Source of the DNA: Rostratula benghalensis
Lineage: Eukaryota; Chordata; Aves; Charadriiformes; Rostratulidae
NCBI GenBank assembly: GCA_013399305.1
Contig: VXAI01000275.1
Coordinates: 790,584 to 854,583, forward strand
Length of the DNA stretch: 64,000 nt
Reading direction: 5' to 3'
The translations under genes were made by a program, and so were the position numbers. This document shows, piece after piece, positions 47,641-61,000 of the stretch (position 1 is the first letter of the stretch; every line of letters starts with the position of its first letter). The notes under the pieces were generated by a model. That model had not been told where the DNA came from and ran no database searches. It was given only the letters and a program-made list of their open reading frames with translations.

Positions 47641-50600
47641 CTTTGCAGCCTTTCAAGGGTACCGCATCCGCTACTACTGCCTGCAAAGTTGGATACGAGC
47701 CGTGCTGGCAGATAATTAGTTGTTCCTTCCTCCCTCCAAACCCAGCTCACTGCTTGGCTCCTGGAAGGGAGATGGGAAGAAAAGGAGACTCTGAAAAGCT
47801 GACGCTGTGGGATAAGGCTGGATGTTCCTCAGGAGAAGTTTTGGGCTCTGGAGCTGATCTCTTACTTCTCTTATTCATGTCGTGTTTAAGCATCACTTCA
47901 ACCCCTGACTTACTGTCGCCCTCATTTGTTCCATTCATTCTTATTTCTTTCTTTTTCGATCACTTTGGAGTGTCAAGAACTACCTTAGTATTTGGTTAAG
48001 TTCTGGATGATGTAATTAAAATTCAGAGTAATTCACAGTTCTTGTGATGACAAGCTAAATGTTGCTTTTTGTAGTTGTCAGCTCTGCTCCCAGCCTGCTT
48101 TCCATGGAGAGCAACTTTTTTTGGAACAGCTTCATGGGTCCTGCACTCTATTCTTCTGTCACCTGGTTGTGGGGTTTTTTTGTTTTTTAAAATGTTTTAC
48201 TGGCATTTCTTTTTTTCAGGTCTGCTCTCAAATATCTGTTTATGGAGAGGTATTGCTGGATTCCTTGTTGCTGCTGTCATTTTAATTTTGTGTATTCAGC
48301 TTGGTAAGTGTGTAAATAATTTAAAAATAAAGCATAATTAGCCTTAGAAATTACAAGAGTTTTAGGTTTTCAGAAGTCCATTAAACCCTCAAAAAGTTTA
48401 TTCAGTACTTACCTTATCACAAAGTTAAACAAATGTCTCATGGCATAGTGTTTAAAATTGTAGTCAAGTTCTGAAGAAATGACTATCATTTGCAGTGGTG
48501 TTAGGGAGTGCTCAGATTAGTTTTAGTGTACTTCTAGCATTCAAGTTTATAACCTCACTGCTGGTCTTAATCCAAGTTCAAGAAAAAAAAAAAAACAAGT
48601 GGAAGATTGTTCTTCACAACCACTCTGTAGTCCTTCAAAAATGATAGTGCAATAAAGAAAGTTATTAATTCAGCTGGAAGGAAGCAACGCTTGCAAAAAT
48701 TGTATATAAGTTGTAGAAGACTTCTTGGAAGACACATTATCAACTTCTCAGCTACTACCAACCTGCTCCTGGTCATCACTGTAAAGGTATGTCAGCAACA
48801 ACGAGAGTGTAGGAGCCAGAATATATAATTATATGACAATAATTATTTCTGCTGGGCAGAAGTAACAAGGCTATGGTTAGACTTAGATGATTTCAGATGA
48901 TGCTATCAGAAAGTAAGCTAAAAAGCTCCAGAAACCTTTTCCAGTTGGAAGAAATAGGTGGATTGATTTTTATCTTTTTGCAGTAAACCGTTCTTCGGCC
49001 AGAGATCTTCCTGTTTGTCGTTCCTTGGAACTCTGTCCATCAGGTTGGCTGTATTTCCAGAGGAAATGCTACTACCTCTCGGAAAGTGAAGCCAACTGGT
49101 ACTCCAGTCAGAGCTTCTGCTCTTTGCACAATGCTTCTCTCCTGGTGATTGAAAATCATCAGGAACTGGTAAGGGAACAAAAAGGGGGTCCTGGTTTCAC
49201 GCCATCGCACTTCTGGGGAGCTGCACAATGAACCACTGTGTTCTTCTAGCCTCTTAAGCTGAAAAGTTTGAAAAGTGGTGCAAAGACTGTGACAAATCAC
49301 AGCATGCAGAAAGCTGTGTGCCTCCTCTCCCAGGAGAGGAGTCTCTTTAGCAGTTAATGTTTTAGAAAATGCCGGAGGCTTTCCTGAGTTTAATTACGTG
49401 CTGCTCAGAGCTATAAATACTCACATTGAAGGCAACTATCAGGGCAAAAGCTGTTGGATCTTTTTAATCTTTAATTAGACAACTGTTCTAGCAAGATAAG
49501 TTAATACAACCTGGTAGAAACATTAGTCTTGACCTTTGGAGTTAGGCTCCAATCATAGTTTGGAGCATGTTTTTCTGTACTATACTACATATTAGGAAAG
49601 AGTCCACATAGCACAAAGACACAGGAGAATATATTCTTCAATATCTGTTACAGACCTTGATAGCAGACCTGAATAATTTAAAACAGCCTCTCTCTACGTC
49701 AGCTCTAATGTCTAAAATGTCTTCCTTTGTATCCATGCTAGCTGGTAATAAAAACTCAATGTAGTGGAGAAATATCAGCAATAAAGAAATGCATTAGCTG
49801 CAAAGGTGTTCATAATTTTTTGGAGACTTTCTTGTGAAGAGACAGTAAAATAATGCATGTGCAGTTCCATAGCAGTTCTTATTATTCAGTAGCATACTTG
49901 GGTTCTCATAGTTGGGATTTCTGTTACTACAGTATCAGAGCACTACAGGGGTCCTGTCTTGGAAATAATCCATTTGATTTCTGATTGGGTTGTAAGTTCT
50001 CTTTCAGTTACATGGATTGCACGAGATCCAGACACTGCAGTACTCTGTAGATTTTAATGTTGTTTCTTTGGGGAGAAAGGCAGTATTATTGTTTTGCTTT
50101 CTAGCCCTGTATCAAAGACTGTATTTTAATAGCTGGACCGAGCATGCAGAACTTCTTTTCTCACATTGTCTGATTTCTACAGAGTTTTATGGTGAAGATA
50201 ACAAAGGAAGACCCATGGATTGGACTCTATAAAAGAAATGAAGAGTTCTTTTGGGTAAATGGGAAAGCATTAGACAATAAACTGTAAGTCAATGATGAGG
50301 GGTTTTGCTTGTGGTACTAGGTTATAGGGCACTAAGAAAGGATTACTAATACAGATACAGACGTTGACTTGAAAGACATATCTGTAATGATGTTGAAGGG
50401 ATGACTATTGAGACAGCATGGAATACAATAAAGATTTTATATACCATTGTTAAAACTGTCATGGATGAAAGAGACAGCATAGCAAAGTGAAAGTTAAACC
50501 AAGATATCAAAGCAATGGGGGGAGGAATGGGAGATTACAGTAGCACAAATTCCTCATTATAGAATATATTTTGTAAAAGTGCAAACTTGCATGCAAGTTG

Positions 50601-51938
50601 CATGAGGTTTATAGCAGAGATATTCGGGAGGCTTTGAAGAGATGTTTTCATGCTTCTTATGGAATGTGCCTACAACAAAGGCTGCTGGGTGAAAAGGTGA
50701 AGCTGTGAATTTATGTTACATGAGTTATCTGTAGTGGCAGCCCTGGTGTCAGATGTGGGGTAATTTGTTCCTCCCAAAGATGGCTGTTCCATCTTCTCAG
50801 AGACTGTTCTTTTTATCCAGGGGCAGCTGCCAGCGGGAGATGGTAAAATTGCCCGTGACACTGAGATTTCACAAGTCTGAAATTAACTTGAAAAGTGGAA
50901 AATGTGAATGCTCTGAAGTTTGTGACATTACTAGCAGCACGTGACCATATTCAGTTCATCCCCAAGACTTGAGAACTTGATCTGATGATCTTGATCTTAT
51001 GCATTTAATTTGAGAAGTGAGCAGCACGTAGACACCTCAGGTTGAAAACTGCTGTCCTTCCCACTCTTGCTTATCCCCTGCCTAGGTATGTCGACTGGTG
51101 CTTTCATTTTCAGTGATGAAGTTCTTCACATTCTTAGATTTTTGCCTCTGGGCTTGCCTCAAACTACACCTCCCGTGTTTAGACACCTTGATGTCTAAGC
51201 TCAGTTCCTATTACAGTAGTGTTAACGCTGGTGGGGATTTGTCCTTTGGCTTTTCCAGAGGCCAATGAGTTTGGGTGACCTATTCACAGAACACTTCCTT
51301 TGAAAACAGAGGAGACCCTTACTTCTTACGCAGGGACACCTACAGTGTAGAAACAGGTTCGCTTCCCATTTTCCACCGCCCCCTTAACCATCGTGCAGTG
51401 TTCAGTTCTGAGGAAGAGGGAAATGAGAGAGGCATTTGTTTCATGGCTTCTGCTGGAATATTCTAGCTGTATAGAAGGATGTGGAAGTCAAAGGTGGAGC
51501 CAGTCTTGATAGTGCAGTGTCTTTGAAAAGGCCAAATTTGAATCCCAGTCTCTAAGAGCATATTTCACGTTAAGTGATCTCTAAACAAGCTGCAGAAGTA
51601 CTGCAAGTTCTAGATTTTGTATTCTGGGGCTAGGTCCCACTATAAAAAGCCTTTGTCATGTTTCTTCAAAACACAAGCAGTCATCCTCCTGCCATGCCTT
51701 GCCAGTGGTAAATTGTGCTATGTACAAAAAGAAGCTGTATGTGATTCTCATAGTTCCCTTTGCTCTGTTTCATTATTTGATTGTGGGTATGAAAGTAACT
51801 GTGTCTTTCATTCTCCCTTACAGGATTGAAGTAAAAGGTTCTGGCAACTGTGCCTATCTTGAGTCAAAAGGAGTCTCAGCCTCTGGATGTTACTTGACCA
51901 GGAAGTGGGTCTGTAGCTTGAGTATTAGCTTAGCATGA
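46928..51938 (+). CDS. Lectin B: CLEC2/CD69-family type II lectin
   Basis: Five exons give 185 codons plus stop: 46928-47000, 48220-48303, 48984-49168, 50183-50283, 51824-51938. Human CLEC2D has 191 residues. The short cytoplasmic tail (1-25) is Gly/Arg-rich with no tyrosine motif. Membrane span about 35-52. The stalk shares its exon with the start of the lectin-like domain. Domain marks: C64, C70, C81, C98, C157, C170, C178; LCPSGWLYFQRKCYYL (69-84), PWIGL (125-129), NCAYLESKGVSAS (156-168), RKWVC (174-178). The NCAYL..KG..S pattern and FQRKCYY are characteristic of CLEC2D and relatives. No Ca2+-binding EPN/QPD motif. CLEC2 proteins are ligands of NKR-P1 receptors in mammals and chicken. Exon 1 is the least certain part: its phase fits the transmembrane exon and it lies in a CpG island, but its donor GTGACG is weak. 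Exons 2-5 are firm. Confidence 0.85.
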
Positions 51939-54900
51939 TAAAGGTGGATGGAGCCACCACCCCTGACACTTAACTGCTGTGAAAATGATGCCTGCACAGG
52001 CTATGTCTGTAGTCTGAGTCATGGGAACACATCTCAGCTCCTGAATGACTTTCCTGGTAGCCTAAATTCTCCACCCATGTAGGAAGCTTCTATTTTTTAA
52101 GAGTACCATTTAAAAGGCTTGCTTCAGCATCTTGGTAAGTAATTTCATTGGCCCATTTTTTCTAGCTACTGCTCAGCTGAGAAGGCACAGCATTTGGGTG
52201 GTACTGAGGGCACTTGCTCACTTACTAACATTTTTGCATTCTCTTCTTTGCCAGAGAAACTGAGCATACACTTTACTTGCACTGAAAATTACCTCCTGCA
52301 AATGCACTGAACCGTTTCTCCAAGTTTCTGGAGAACACCCTGCTCCAAAGGAGCCAAAGAGACATCAGACCATATAGCTACAGCCCCTTCCCAGTCCTGC
52401 CAGTCCCACCAGCCCTTTCACACACTGAAAATTCATCCTGCCCAGGGGTCTCCACAGAAATCACTTCACCCTTCCCAAAACAGAGCAGCTGTTCAGTAGT
52501 GTTTCAGAACGGCAGGTCAGAAGATGATGAATCCCAGTTCAGATTTGGGAATTTCTCAGGAAACAAAGCCCCAGCTGTGTACATGGAGGTGGGCTTAGAC
52601 CCCTGGTCCAATACCACTGCTCCCAAAACACCACCAAGGAACCCTTCCAAACCACAGGGACTTGGCTTTAAACTGCCCCCAAAGCTGTGACCTCTAGCTG
52701 GAAAGACTTCCTTGGTGTCACATGAAGTATTTTCCCTGGCTGTGAACCAGAAGTAGAGATCCTTGACCATCAGCCCAGCTGAATAGCTCTTTGCTGACAA
52801 AGTTCACAAGAGCAGATCACGGAATGGGGTGGGCTGGGATGGCTGCAGCCCATCAGAAACGTGACCTTAGAAGGTAAAACTGAGCCACAGCAGGCCTGAT
52901 GCCAATAATGCAATTAGGCCTAAACGTTCCCGTGTTTCATGCCATTCCATCAAACATCTTGAAGAAGATTTATAAAGAAATTTAATTTTTGCTGAACCAA
53001 GTCTGTAGTGCTCAGACTGTAGTTTATTTCTGTTGTGTCATTAGTATTTCTTCCATCGACTCTTCTTTTATGGGATCCTAAGCAGCTGCTCTTTCTTTTC
53101 CTTTTTGGTGTGCAGTTGGAGGTATTTATTCTGCTTTTTTCTCATCCAGGCTCTGTGTGCAGGGATGGTTTGGAAGTGGGTCTGCTGAAAGGTCTACCAG
53201 TACCTCTCAGATGGGTGATGTAGAAATGAGCACTGTTGTTTTAGACAGGGTCACTGCATATTTCGTTGTCGCTGCTTGATGGGGTGTATCTTGTGTGACT
53301 CTGCGTTGTGTTCAGTGTTTTGCTAACGTTATTTTACATTAATCTTATTAATTTAGCTCAACAGTATTATCATTGGGATTTATGTAGCTGCACTGCACGT
53401 GAAGTGGTTCTTCCCACAGCACTTCTATTAGAAAAAAAGAAGTCTGTAGATAGAATTATATTCTGAATTCTGAACAGTATTCTGAATAGAATACACCTGA
53501 GCATCTGGGAAAAATTTTGAAGCTGCAGACATTAATTTTGTAAAGTTGGAAATAGTCCTCAGTGTGAATAGACAAAACCATGAGTTGATAATAAGAGAAT
53601 TAACAGCAAAGGATGTTTCTCCGTGGGTTCCTTGTGTCCTGTGCCTGGCAGAGCAGGATGCTTCTGAGCAGGTGGTACATTTCTGGGTGGACAATGAGTA
53701 TTTTCTTCTATGCTCGTATCATTTTCATCAGTAAGAGCCAGTGATGTTGAGCTGCTATGAGCCTGAACAGAATCAGGCTGCAGCCCTGCTGAATTCTGTT
53801 CACTCCTGTCTAGCAGGTAACCTGAAGATTAAAAGTGCCATTTAACCCAGGGGAAGCAAACCAGCTTATTTTCCTGGAAGGATTATTGCTATTGGGTTTC
53901 TAGAGAAGGAAGAAATTCACATGTATAGCAGGGCAAAGTACTTCATTACCCGGAATAAAATCTGGGAAATTGGTTTTCTTGTGGTCTGGGAGCTATGGAG
54001 AGGGCTGTGGACTCCGCGGGACTTCTGGAAAAAGCAAGTGGAACCAGTATTGGAGTAACCACTAGAGAGCACTCTAGTTTCAGGGAAGATAATTGTTTCT
54101 TCCCGGGTTTAAGACTGTAAAATTGCACCGTGTATGACTGGTTAATTGGAGTGGGTTTGTTGGTTCATTCGGGTTTTTTGTCATATTTGTAATAATTTTT
54201 TCCCTCACTGTGTTTTTACGCAAATTTAATTGCTGACTGTTTTTGTTCACGTCTTGTTTATGCCTTCATTATTTTCTGTGACAATAGGACTTTACTATAA
54301 CAGGACCATGCAGTATGGATACTGTTAACAACTTGTGAGTTTAAGATGTTTATTTATATATGGTCACTAATTTTGCTGAACTTTTTTAAATTGCTTGTAT
54401 TCTTTATAGGCACAGTAACAGAACTCTACAGTATGAATAGCCTAATAATCTATGTGTTAATTTATATGTAACTATTTGGGAGGGGAAGATATTCTGCAAT
54501 GTTTTTAAATTAACCAGGTCTGAAGGATATGGTATATGGAATAGTCCTGAAAGATATGCAATAAATGTCATTACAGAGCCTCTGAATTACAGTGGTTTGT
54601 GTCTTAATATTGTGCCATTAAAAAGTATTTTTTGACTCAGGCACCATTTGGAAAAAAAAAAAAAAAGATCACCCGACTGAAGCAAATTATAATTTTCAAA
54701 TTTTGAATATAAAAAGATATTTAATAAAAATATTAGAGTTGACCCCCCAAAAAAACAGTGCAATCCACTTTCTAACATTTCTAACACATTTTCACACTTC
54801 AAAATATGTCAGATTTTTAACAAAAGCATTTAACTGAAATGTTGAAGTACTTCTGTGGAAATGCTGAAATGTGGATAATGGAACACATATGGTGCAGTAA

Positions 54901-56954
54901 CTTTGGAGGGAAGCGTGGAGTTTTCCACAATTCAACTCTTGCAGAGTTTTCCAAGTATTTGTATTGAGGGCATATTAGAGGTACATCTTAGCCTTTCTTA
55001 ATGAGCTGATTTACATGAATATTTCTTTTAACTACAAAATAATGTTGCTCTTAGGATTTTTCCATCAGTGTGATCTATGAATAGAATAAAAAAATATATG
55101 GGAAATTGTAGTTCTTAGAAGAGGTTTTGGAGAAACTGTGAGCGCAGTAGGTTATAATGAAAGTTTTTTGTAATCTCACGCTTAAGGAGTGCAATTAGCA
55201 TCTTTTTTAATATCCAATTTCTGTCCTGCTAAGAAATGATGGGTCAAGCTGCAGACTCATTTTACTTGAAGTGATGTTTGATGAAGTACTTCACTTCAAT
55301 GGCCTTTTTTTTCAATTGATGGAATTACTCAATATTTAGTGGTAGCTTCAAATGTAAGTAAGAGCTTCAGTAAGCCCCTGCAAAAACATGCTTAATTACA
55401 TTAGTAATAGCACAAATACCCCGATAGTAGATGTTTCATGAATATTGTTAAAACCTAAACATCACAACCAGTTGGAGAGAAGCCAGATCTGGAGTTTAAC
55501 TTTTTTTTCTTAAATCCAGCATGGCTCAAGAAACATCTGCTGTAAAAACAGCAATTCAGCAGTTGTCTCAAATGCATGGAGAAGGGTAGGCCATTAAGTA
55601 CCCTGAAGGTGCATTTTCTCAATGGGGAATATATCTGTATGTTTATTTGTATAAAACAGATATTACAGATAGATATATCAAATTCTTTTCAGACTCTTTC
55701 CTTGTTTTGCTTCTCTATCTAGAATAAAAGACCAGTCCTCACACACGTGTTGCACTGGGTTTGGACAATTTTTTTTTTGTTTGCTTGCTGTTGCAACACA
55801 AGTCACTGGAAATATTCAACAATGGTACAAACATGAGAAAACCAACAGTTTTTCGAATGAGTCTTTAGTTGCTTTTACTTTTCTGTAGGGTAAATCTGTG
55901 TTGCTTTTGTAGCCCTGAAGTCCTTCTGAAGAGCCATCACCGCTGTGCTTGTGGAACACAGCCGACTACATCACGTGCTTGGTATCTTTTTCCACTGAAG
56001 ATCTCTGTGCCTTTTCAGCTCTCACTTATAAGCACCTATTACCTTCCTGGCATCTCCACCTGTCCATAATTAAGTGAGGTGTTACACATCAGTGTCCATG
56101 AAGGGGTGTCATTCTTTTGGTGTTACCATATTGCTCATTTTTTTCACATCTGCAGTCTTGCATGCTAAAGCCATGATACCTTACACAAAGAACTAATTTG
56201 CAACCATATCTGTTGATTGCTTATCACAAGTTGCTGGACATTAACTACAGCCACAGGGGCACTAGACATCTACTGCAGGTATGAGACAACATACCTGGGA
56301 AATTGCAGCTGCCATTAGTTATGTGTTTCATAGCAAAAAATAGCAAAAATGAGCTAACAGCCCTACATTTCAGAAGCCACGCTGGATGTGTTTCCATGTC
56401 TCATTGGTAATAAGGACTTTAATTCCAGTCTGTGCATTTTTTGTTAGAGTAGCACCTTGGATTTTAATGGTAAGTTTTGTTTAGGTTGTTTGGTTAGGGT
56501 TTTTTTTTTATCTCCAAACACAGCTAACCCCACATATCATAAAAGTATATAAAATTATAGTAAAACTCTAGGAACTTAGAATCTCCCCCTGACTGGCCTT
56601 GCAATTGGTCCCTTTCAATTCAAAGACACATGCTAGCTACAGATCTAGAGGAGTTATTACTTTTATTAGACTAAGATGTTTTTAAAAGCTGAGACAAATG
56701 ACATACATCTTAAAAATCAATTAATGACATTTGTTCCTTTTTTTTTCAAACATATGAATCTAATAAAGGCACTAAGTCAGACTGCTGTTAGCATTTTTGT
56801 AGTCTAGACCCAGAAATGGCATATATCCATAACAGCTGAGTGCCCAAGTAATGTAGTTACTGACTACACCCACAGGCATTAATTTCACCAGCCTTTATCT
56901 TCAGTACCTCATAATCATGAGTACTTAAAGGATGCTTCTAAGAAAGAGGGGGAC
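51939..56954. other. Probable 3' UTR of lectin B and intergenic sequence
   Basis: No further exon is supported. AATAAA signals occur at 53954-53959 and 54560-54565; the second is followed by GT-rich sequence (GTGGTTTGTGTC at about 54593). A 2 to 2.6 kb 3' UTR for lectin B is possible. The rest is AT-rich with no recognised repeat. Confidence 0.4.
54560..54565 (+). terminator. Candidate lectin B poly(A) signal (AATAAA)
   Basis: Canonical hexamer with a GT-rich element about 30 bases downstream. It is 2.6 kb from the stop codon, so the assignment to lectin B is tentative; 53954-53959 is the competing site. Confidence 0.35.
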
Positions 56955-57258
56955 AAGATTTTTAGCAGGACCTGTTGGAATAGGACAACATGTAATGTTT
57001 TTAAACTAAAGAGGGGAGATTGAAATTAAACAGAAGGAAGGTAATTTTTACGATGGTGATAGTGAAACACTGGAACAGGTTGCCTAGAGAGGTGGTGGAT
57101 GGATTCCTGGAAACTTTCAAGGTGAGGTTGGACAGGGCTCTGAGCGACTTGATCTAATTGAAGATGTCCCTGCTTATTGCAAGGGAGGTTGTATTAGATG
57201 GCCTTTAAAGGTCCCTTCCAACCCAAACCATGCTATGATTTCATAATTCTATGATCAT
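56955..57258 (+). mobile_element. CR1 LINE 3' end
   Basis: Contains GAAACACTGGAACAGGTTGCC, GAGAGGTGGTGGATGGATTC and GGTCCCTTCCAACCCAAACC, and ends in ATGATTTCATAATTCTATGA, the CR1 octamer tail. It follows the family pattern closely, so it is probably one of the younger copies in the window. Confidence 0.9.
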
Positions 57259-58084
57259 ACTTGCCAGGCAGTAACTATGGTTCCACATCAAAGGATTTCT
57301 AATGTAAAGGGAGAACATATAGGTGGAAAGGCACGCTACCTTATTCATTTTCTTGCACTGCAATATTGTCTTACAGTCCAAGCCCATTCTCTATTTAAGA
57401 ACTTTCTTTCAGATCCCAAGGTTCAGCATCAGAAGAAGATGAGAGTGGTTGTCTTATTAACCACAGGTGTTAGAGTCACTTTGTGCCTGGTCTGGTGTCT
57501 GTATACACAGTAGCTGGGTAGGTCAGCACTGAATAAGCGTAAAACACTGTCTAAAAAATGCATTTTCCCCAGCCCTCAAGTGATTTCTGTAAGCTGCAAT
57601 TAGACTGTAAGAAAAAAGGAAAACAACCAATACATTTCAGAAAACATTATAATATTAAAAACCTAATAAAAAGCATCTTATCTCAGCAGTGGCTACCTGA
57701 GGGGTATGTACAGTAGCAGTGGGCTCCAACACACTCTTCAGCCACCACAGATGACACCTTTGCTCCATATCACACAGTTCATCCTCACATGTATACCTCT
57801 TCTCCCCTACCCTTTCCTAGAGGCAACCACTGCCAATGTCTGTCCGTGGGAAGGCTCAGCACCCCCAAATCCACACCTGCTGATTTGCAGTCCTGTGGCA
57901 TGACCTTCACACTGACACCTGGCAACTTCTGAGCTCCCTGTTTGCATCAAAGTCTTAGGGAGCACAGAACAGCAAAACGCAAATTTCTATGCAAGTCTCA
58001 TAAAATTATTTACATCACGTGCTGTTTTATCAGTAAAGTGGGTCTTCTGACAGAAAGCCAAAGCCTGTTGTCTGACAATTTGGC
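57259..58084. other. Downstream flank of lectin C, nothing recognised
   Basis: This is the 3' side of the minus-strand lectin C gene. I found no clear minus-strand AATAAA and no other feature. Confidence 0.4.
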
Positions 58085-61000
58085 TCAGAGCACCAACAAA
58101 GTTGCATTCTTCTTACAGATCCACTTCTTTAAAGTCTGGCAGTTATCTGCCTGGATCATGTGTTTTCTTCTGTAAACAGCACAGTTCTTGTCAGTCACCA
58201 TTCTTTTTACACCTATCCTGGTGAAAGAACAAAAGGAATGCAATAAGTTGTCAGCTTTAAATTCAGTGCTGAATAAAAATACTGATAATATCCTGGGTGT
58301 GGGATTTGGGTGATGCTCAGTTTGTAACCCATTGAAGCACAGTTCCTCAGCAGCTGTGCATAGATGAGATGGGCACATGCAGTGGAGACTGATGGCTGGT
58401 AATGGACAGGTGCTTAGGAAGATTAGTGTAAGAATGAGAAAACCTCCATGTGCAGCCACAATGCTGAACTGTAATGGCAAGAGAGAGAGGAAGGGCCCTC
58501 CAGGTGCACAGACCCTAGCACCCATATTATGTGACAGGCATCACATTCAACAATGGCAATCAACACTGCAAAGTGAGACTGTTGACAGTGATTTCACTGG
58601 GAGAAGTGTGTATTAATTTCCCTCTGCACTAATATGTACGTGAACTGTGACTGTGGTTCATCTTGTAGACAGAAAAAAAAAACTGTTTCCAAAGGTGCCC
58701 AGCAGTAACCAGTTCACTTGGAACTCATTGTAAAATAGACTCTGAATATGTGCCTTAGGCTGCAGGACTAAGTCTCTGCTTTGGGAAACTCTCTTGAATT
58801 CAGAGTTGTATTTCCATGCAGAGTGCCATTGCTATTGCCAAGGACAATAGCACAAATCTCCCCACGAATCATCACCTGTTTTCTTTTATTCCAGGACCTT
58901 CAACTGAACTCCATTCTTTCTTAATGTCTTGAGTCTTCAAACCAATCCAGATATATTTGGTATCTTTTTCTTTATTGTCTATAAATTCCTGGGGAGCAAG
59001 TAGAAGCATGTTACCCATTAGCAGAGCTTTTCTGCTGTGCTCAGGTCTTTGGCCTGTCTTATGCACCATTTTTCATATAGTCCCTCACAAAGAGAGCAAG
59101 GGCAGGAATCCAGCACAGACTTTCAATTCAGACTTGCACACAGGCTGACTAGCTTCCTGTCAGCTGTCAAAAAGGAAAACCTCCATGATGCTCTTCACCC
59201 TGGTGTGCCAGGTTGCAAAGCCAGGTCTTTACAGAAAAGACCTGTTCCTCAGGGAATTATGAGTTTCTCAGAAGAGCCATTCAGTGATAAGTTGCTATTA
59301 ATTTTCACAAAGGAGAAGGGGTTTGGCTGTTTGAATTTTCATTTTGTGGTTGAATCAGACCTCTCTTCCCATAGCCAAGTAATGGAAATGGGTGGGAAGT
59401 CAGCAGCATTTCCTCCTTCCAGTCAAAACTACTCTGGCTTCCACACTTGCATCTCTTCAGCTCTACTCTCAAAACAAGCTCCTGTCCCTGGCAAGTCAGA
59501 TGCTCTGTGCCTGATGGCTCTCTTGCTTGCCTGCATGTACACCTGACATATGAGAAATGTCCACTTGGTTAAATATTTGGCTAAGGAAGGTGCCTGTAGC
59601 ACAGTTTTAAGGCTGCTGCAAGACTCACCATCTCAATTTCATCTTCAATTTCAAGAAGCTGAGATTTCCTGGCCAGACAATTTCTCTGGCTATCATCCCA
59701 GCTTACAGCATCCTCAGAGAAGTAGTAACATCTCCCTCTGTGTAGTTGCCACCCTGGAGGACACAGTTCGCATCTTTTTCCTGTAGGCAGAGAGAGGGAA
59801 CTGTTAGCTCATACCATGACTTGTTCCTGTTGCCATGTAATATTTTATATTCATGTGCCTGGTTGACTGGTCCAAAAGTGGCCAGTCCCAACTTATAAGC
59901 ATGTGTTTGCGCACATCACAGGGCTCTCCACTTCCCTGTGCACCTGCCCAGTAGAGAGCACTGGGGGGGACCTAGAGGGCTGAAGACACACTTTTCATCC
60001 CTTATCATGCAGCCTTTATGAGGAGACACCATGCCACGTGATGTGCTGTGGACTGTGTGGATTTGACACGTGATGTGACTAGAAAGTGCAGGTGCTTAGG
60101 TGAAGTCCAAACAATGTCCATGGAGCAGGAGAAGGAACCGTGTTAAATTAGGGGAACAACAATATTCCGATGTCGTCCCGTTTCACACAGAGCAGCTGGG
60201 AGGAATGTCCCCCACATTTTCTGTTTTGGCTTCCTCTTATGTTTCAAAACAACGTCATTACAATCATTAGTAATAGATCCACAATAAAATGACCAAGAAA
60301 GTCTTCCCTTGCTTTATCCTTGCAAAAGTGTAGGAAAGCTAAATTTCCTTGCACTCTTTGCACACAATTACTGTCTGGAAAGTGTTCCCCTGGACAAGGG
60401 GAGGATCTATGACATAGGGAATTTCGGGCAGTAGCTCCTGGCAGGAAGAAATGTAAAGAAAGTACCGGAAGCTGTTTATACCGAAAGAGGAGCAAAACTG
60501 TTGTAATTAAAATGTTAGTTTAGATCCTGTCATCGCTTCTGTGGAGGAACACCGTGCCCCCTGCACAGTACTGGTGAGTTCCTATAAACTGCAGGACATC
60601 ATAGAAAAGGGAACAGAGACCACAGAAGTATGGACACAACGCATCCTCTATTCTTTGGAAGAACTAACTGTCCTTACCCTGTCCATCTTCACATAGTTCC
60701 TCCATGAGCCATTTCAGGAACACTGCTGAGAGAGTCTTCTCTGATGAAATGTGATTGTCAGTACTATTTAGACCATACTGGGACAAACTTTCTGATTTTC
60801 CTTCTCTGCCCTTCAAAACTTGAAAACACACACACACAAAAACAACAACAACAAAAAATATTATCATTAACAACAAGGTCTCTGTATCCAGTGTTACACT
60901 GTGAATGTGAAGATACATGTGTGTGTCTTGTATGTGTGTGTGTGGATTTAACTGTCTGGTAAAGGTTGTAGCTGTTGAATAACATGGACAGTACAGGATA

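Noticed and set aside
59703..59891. Minus-strand 62-codon frame overlapping a lectin C exon
   Set aside because: It is out of frame with the lectin domain; the correct frame of 59780-59629 gives CPPGW and RGRCYYF.
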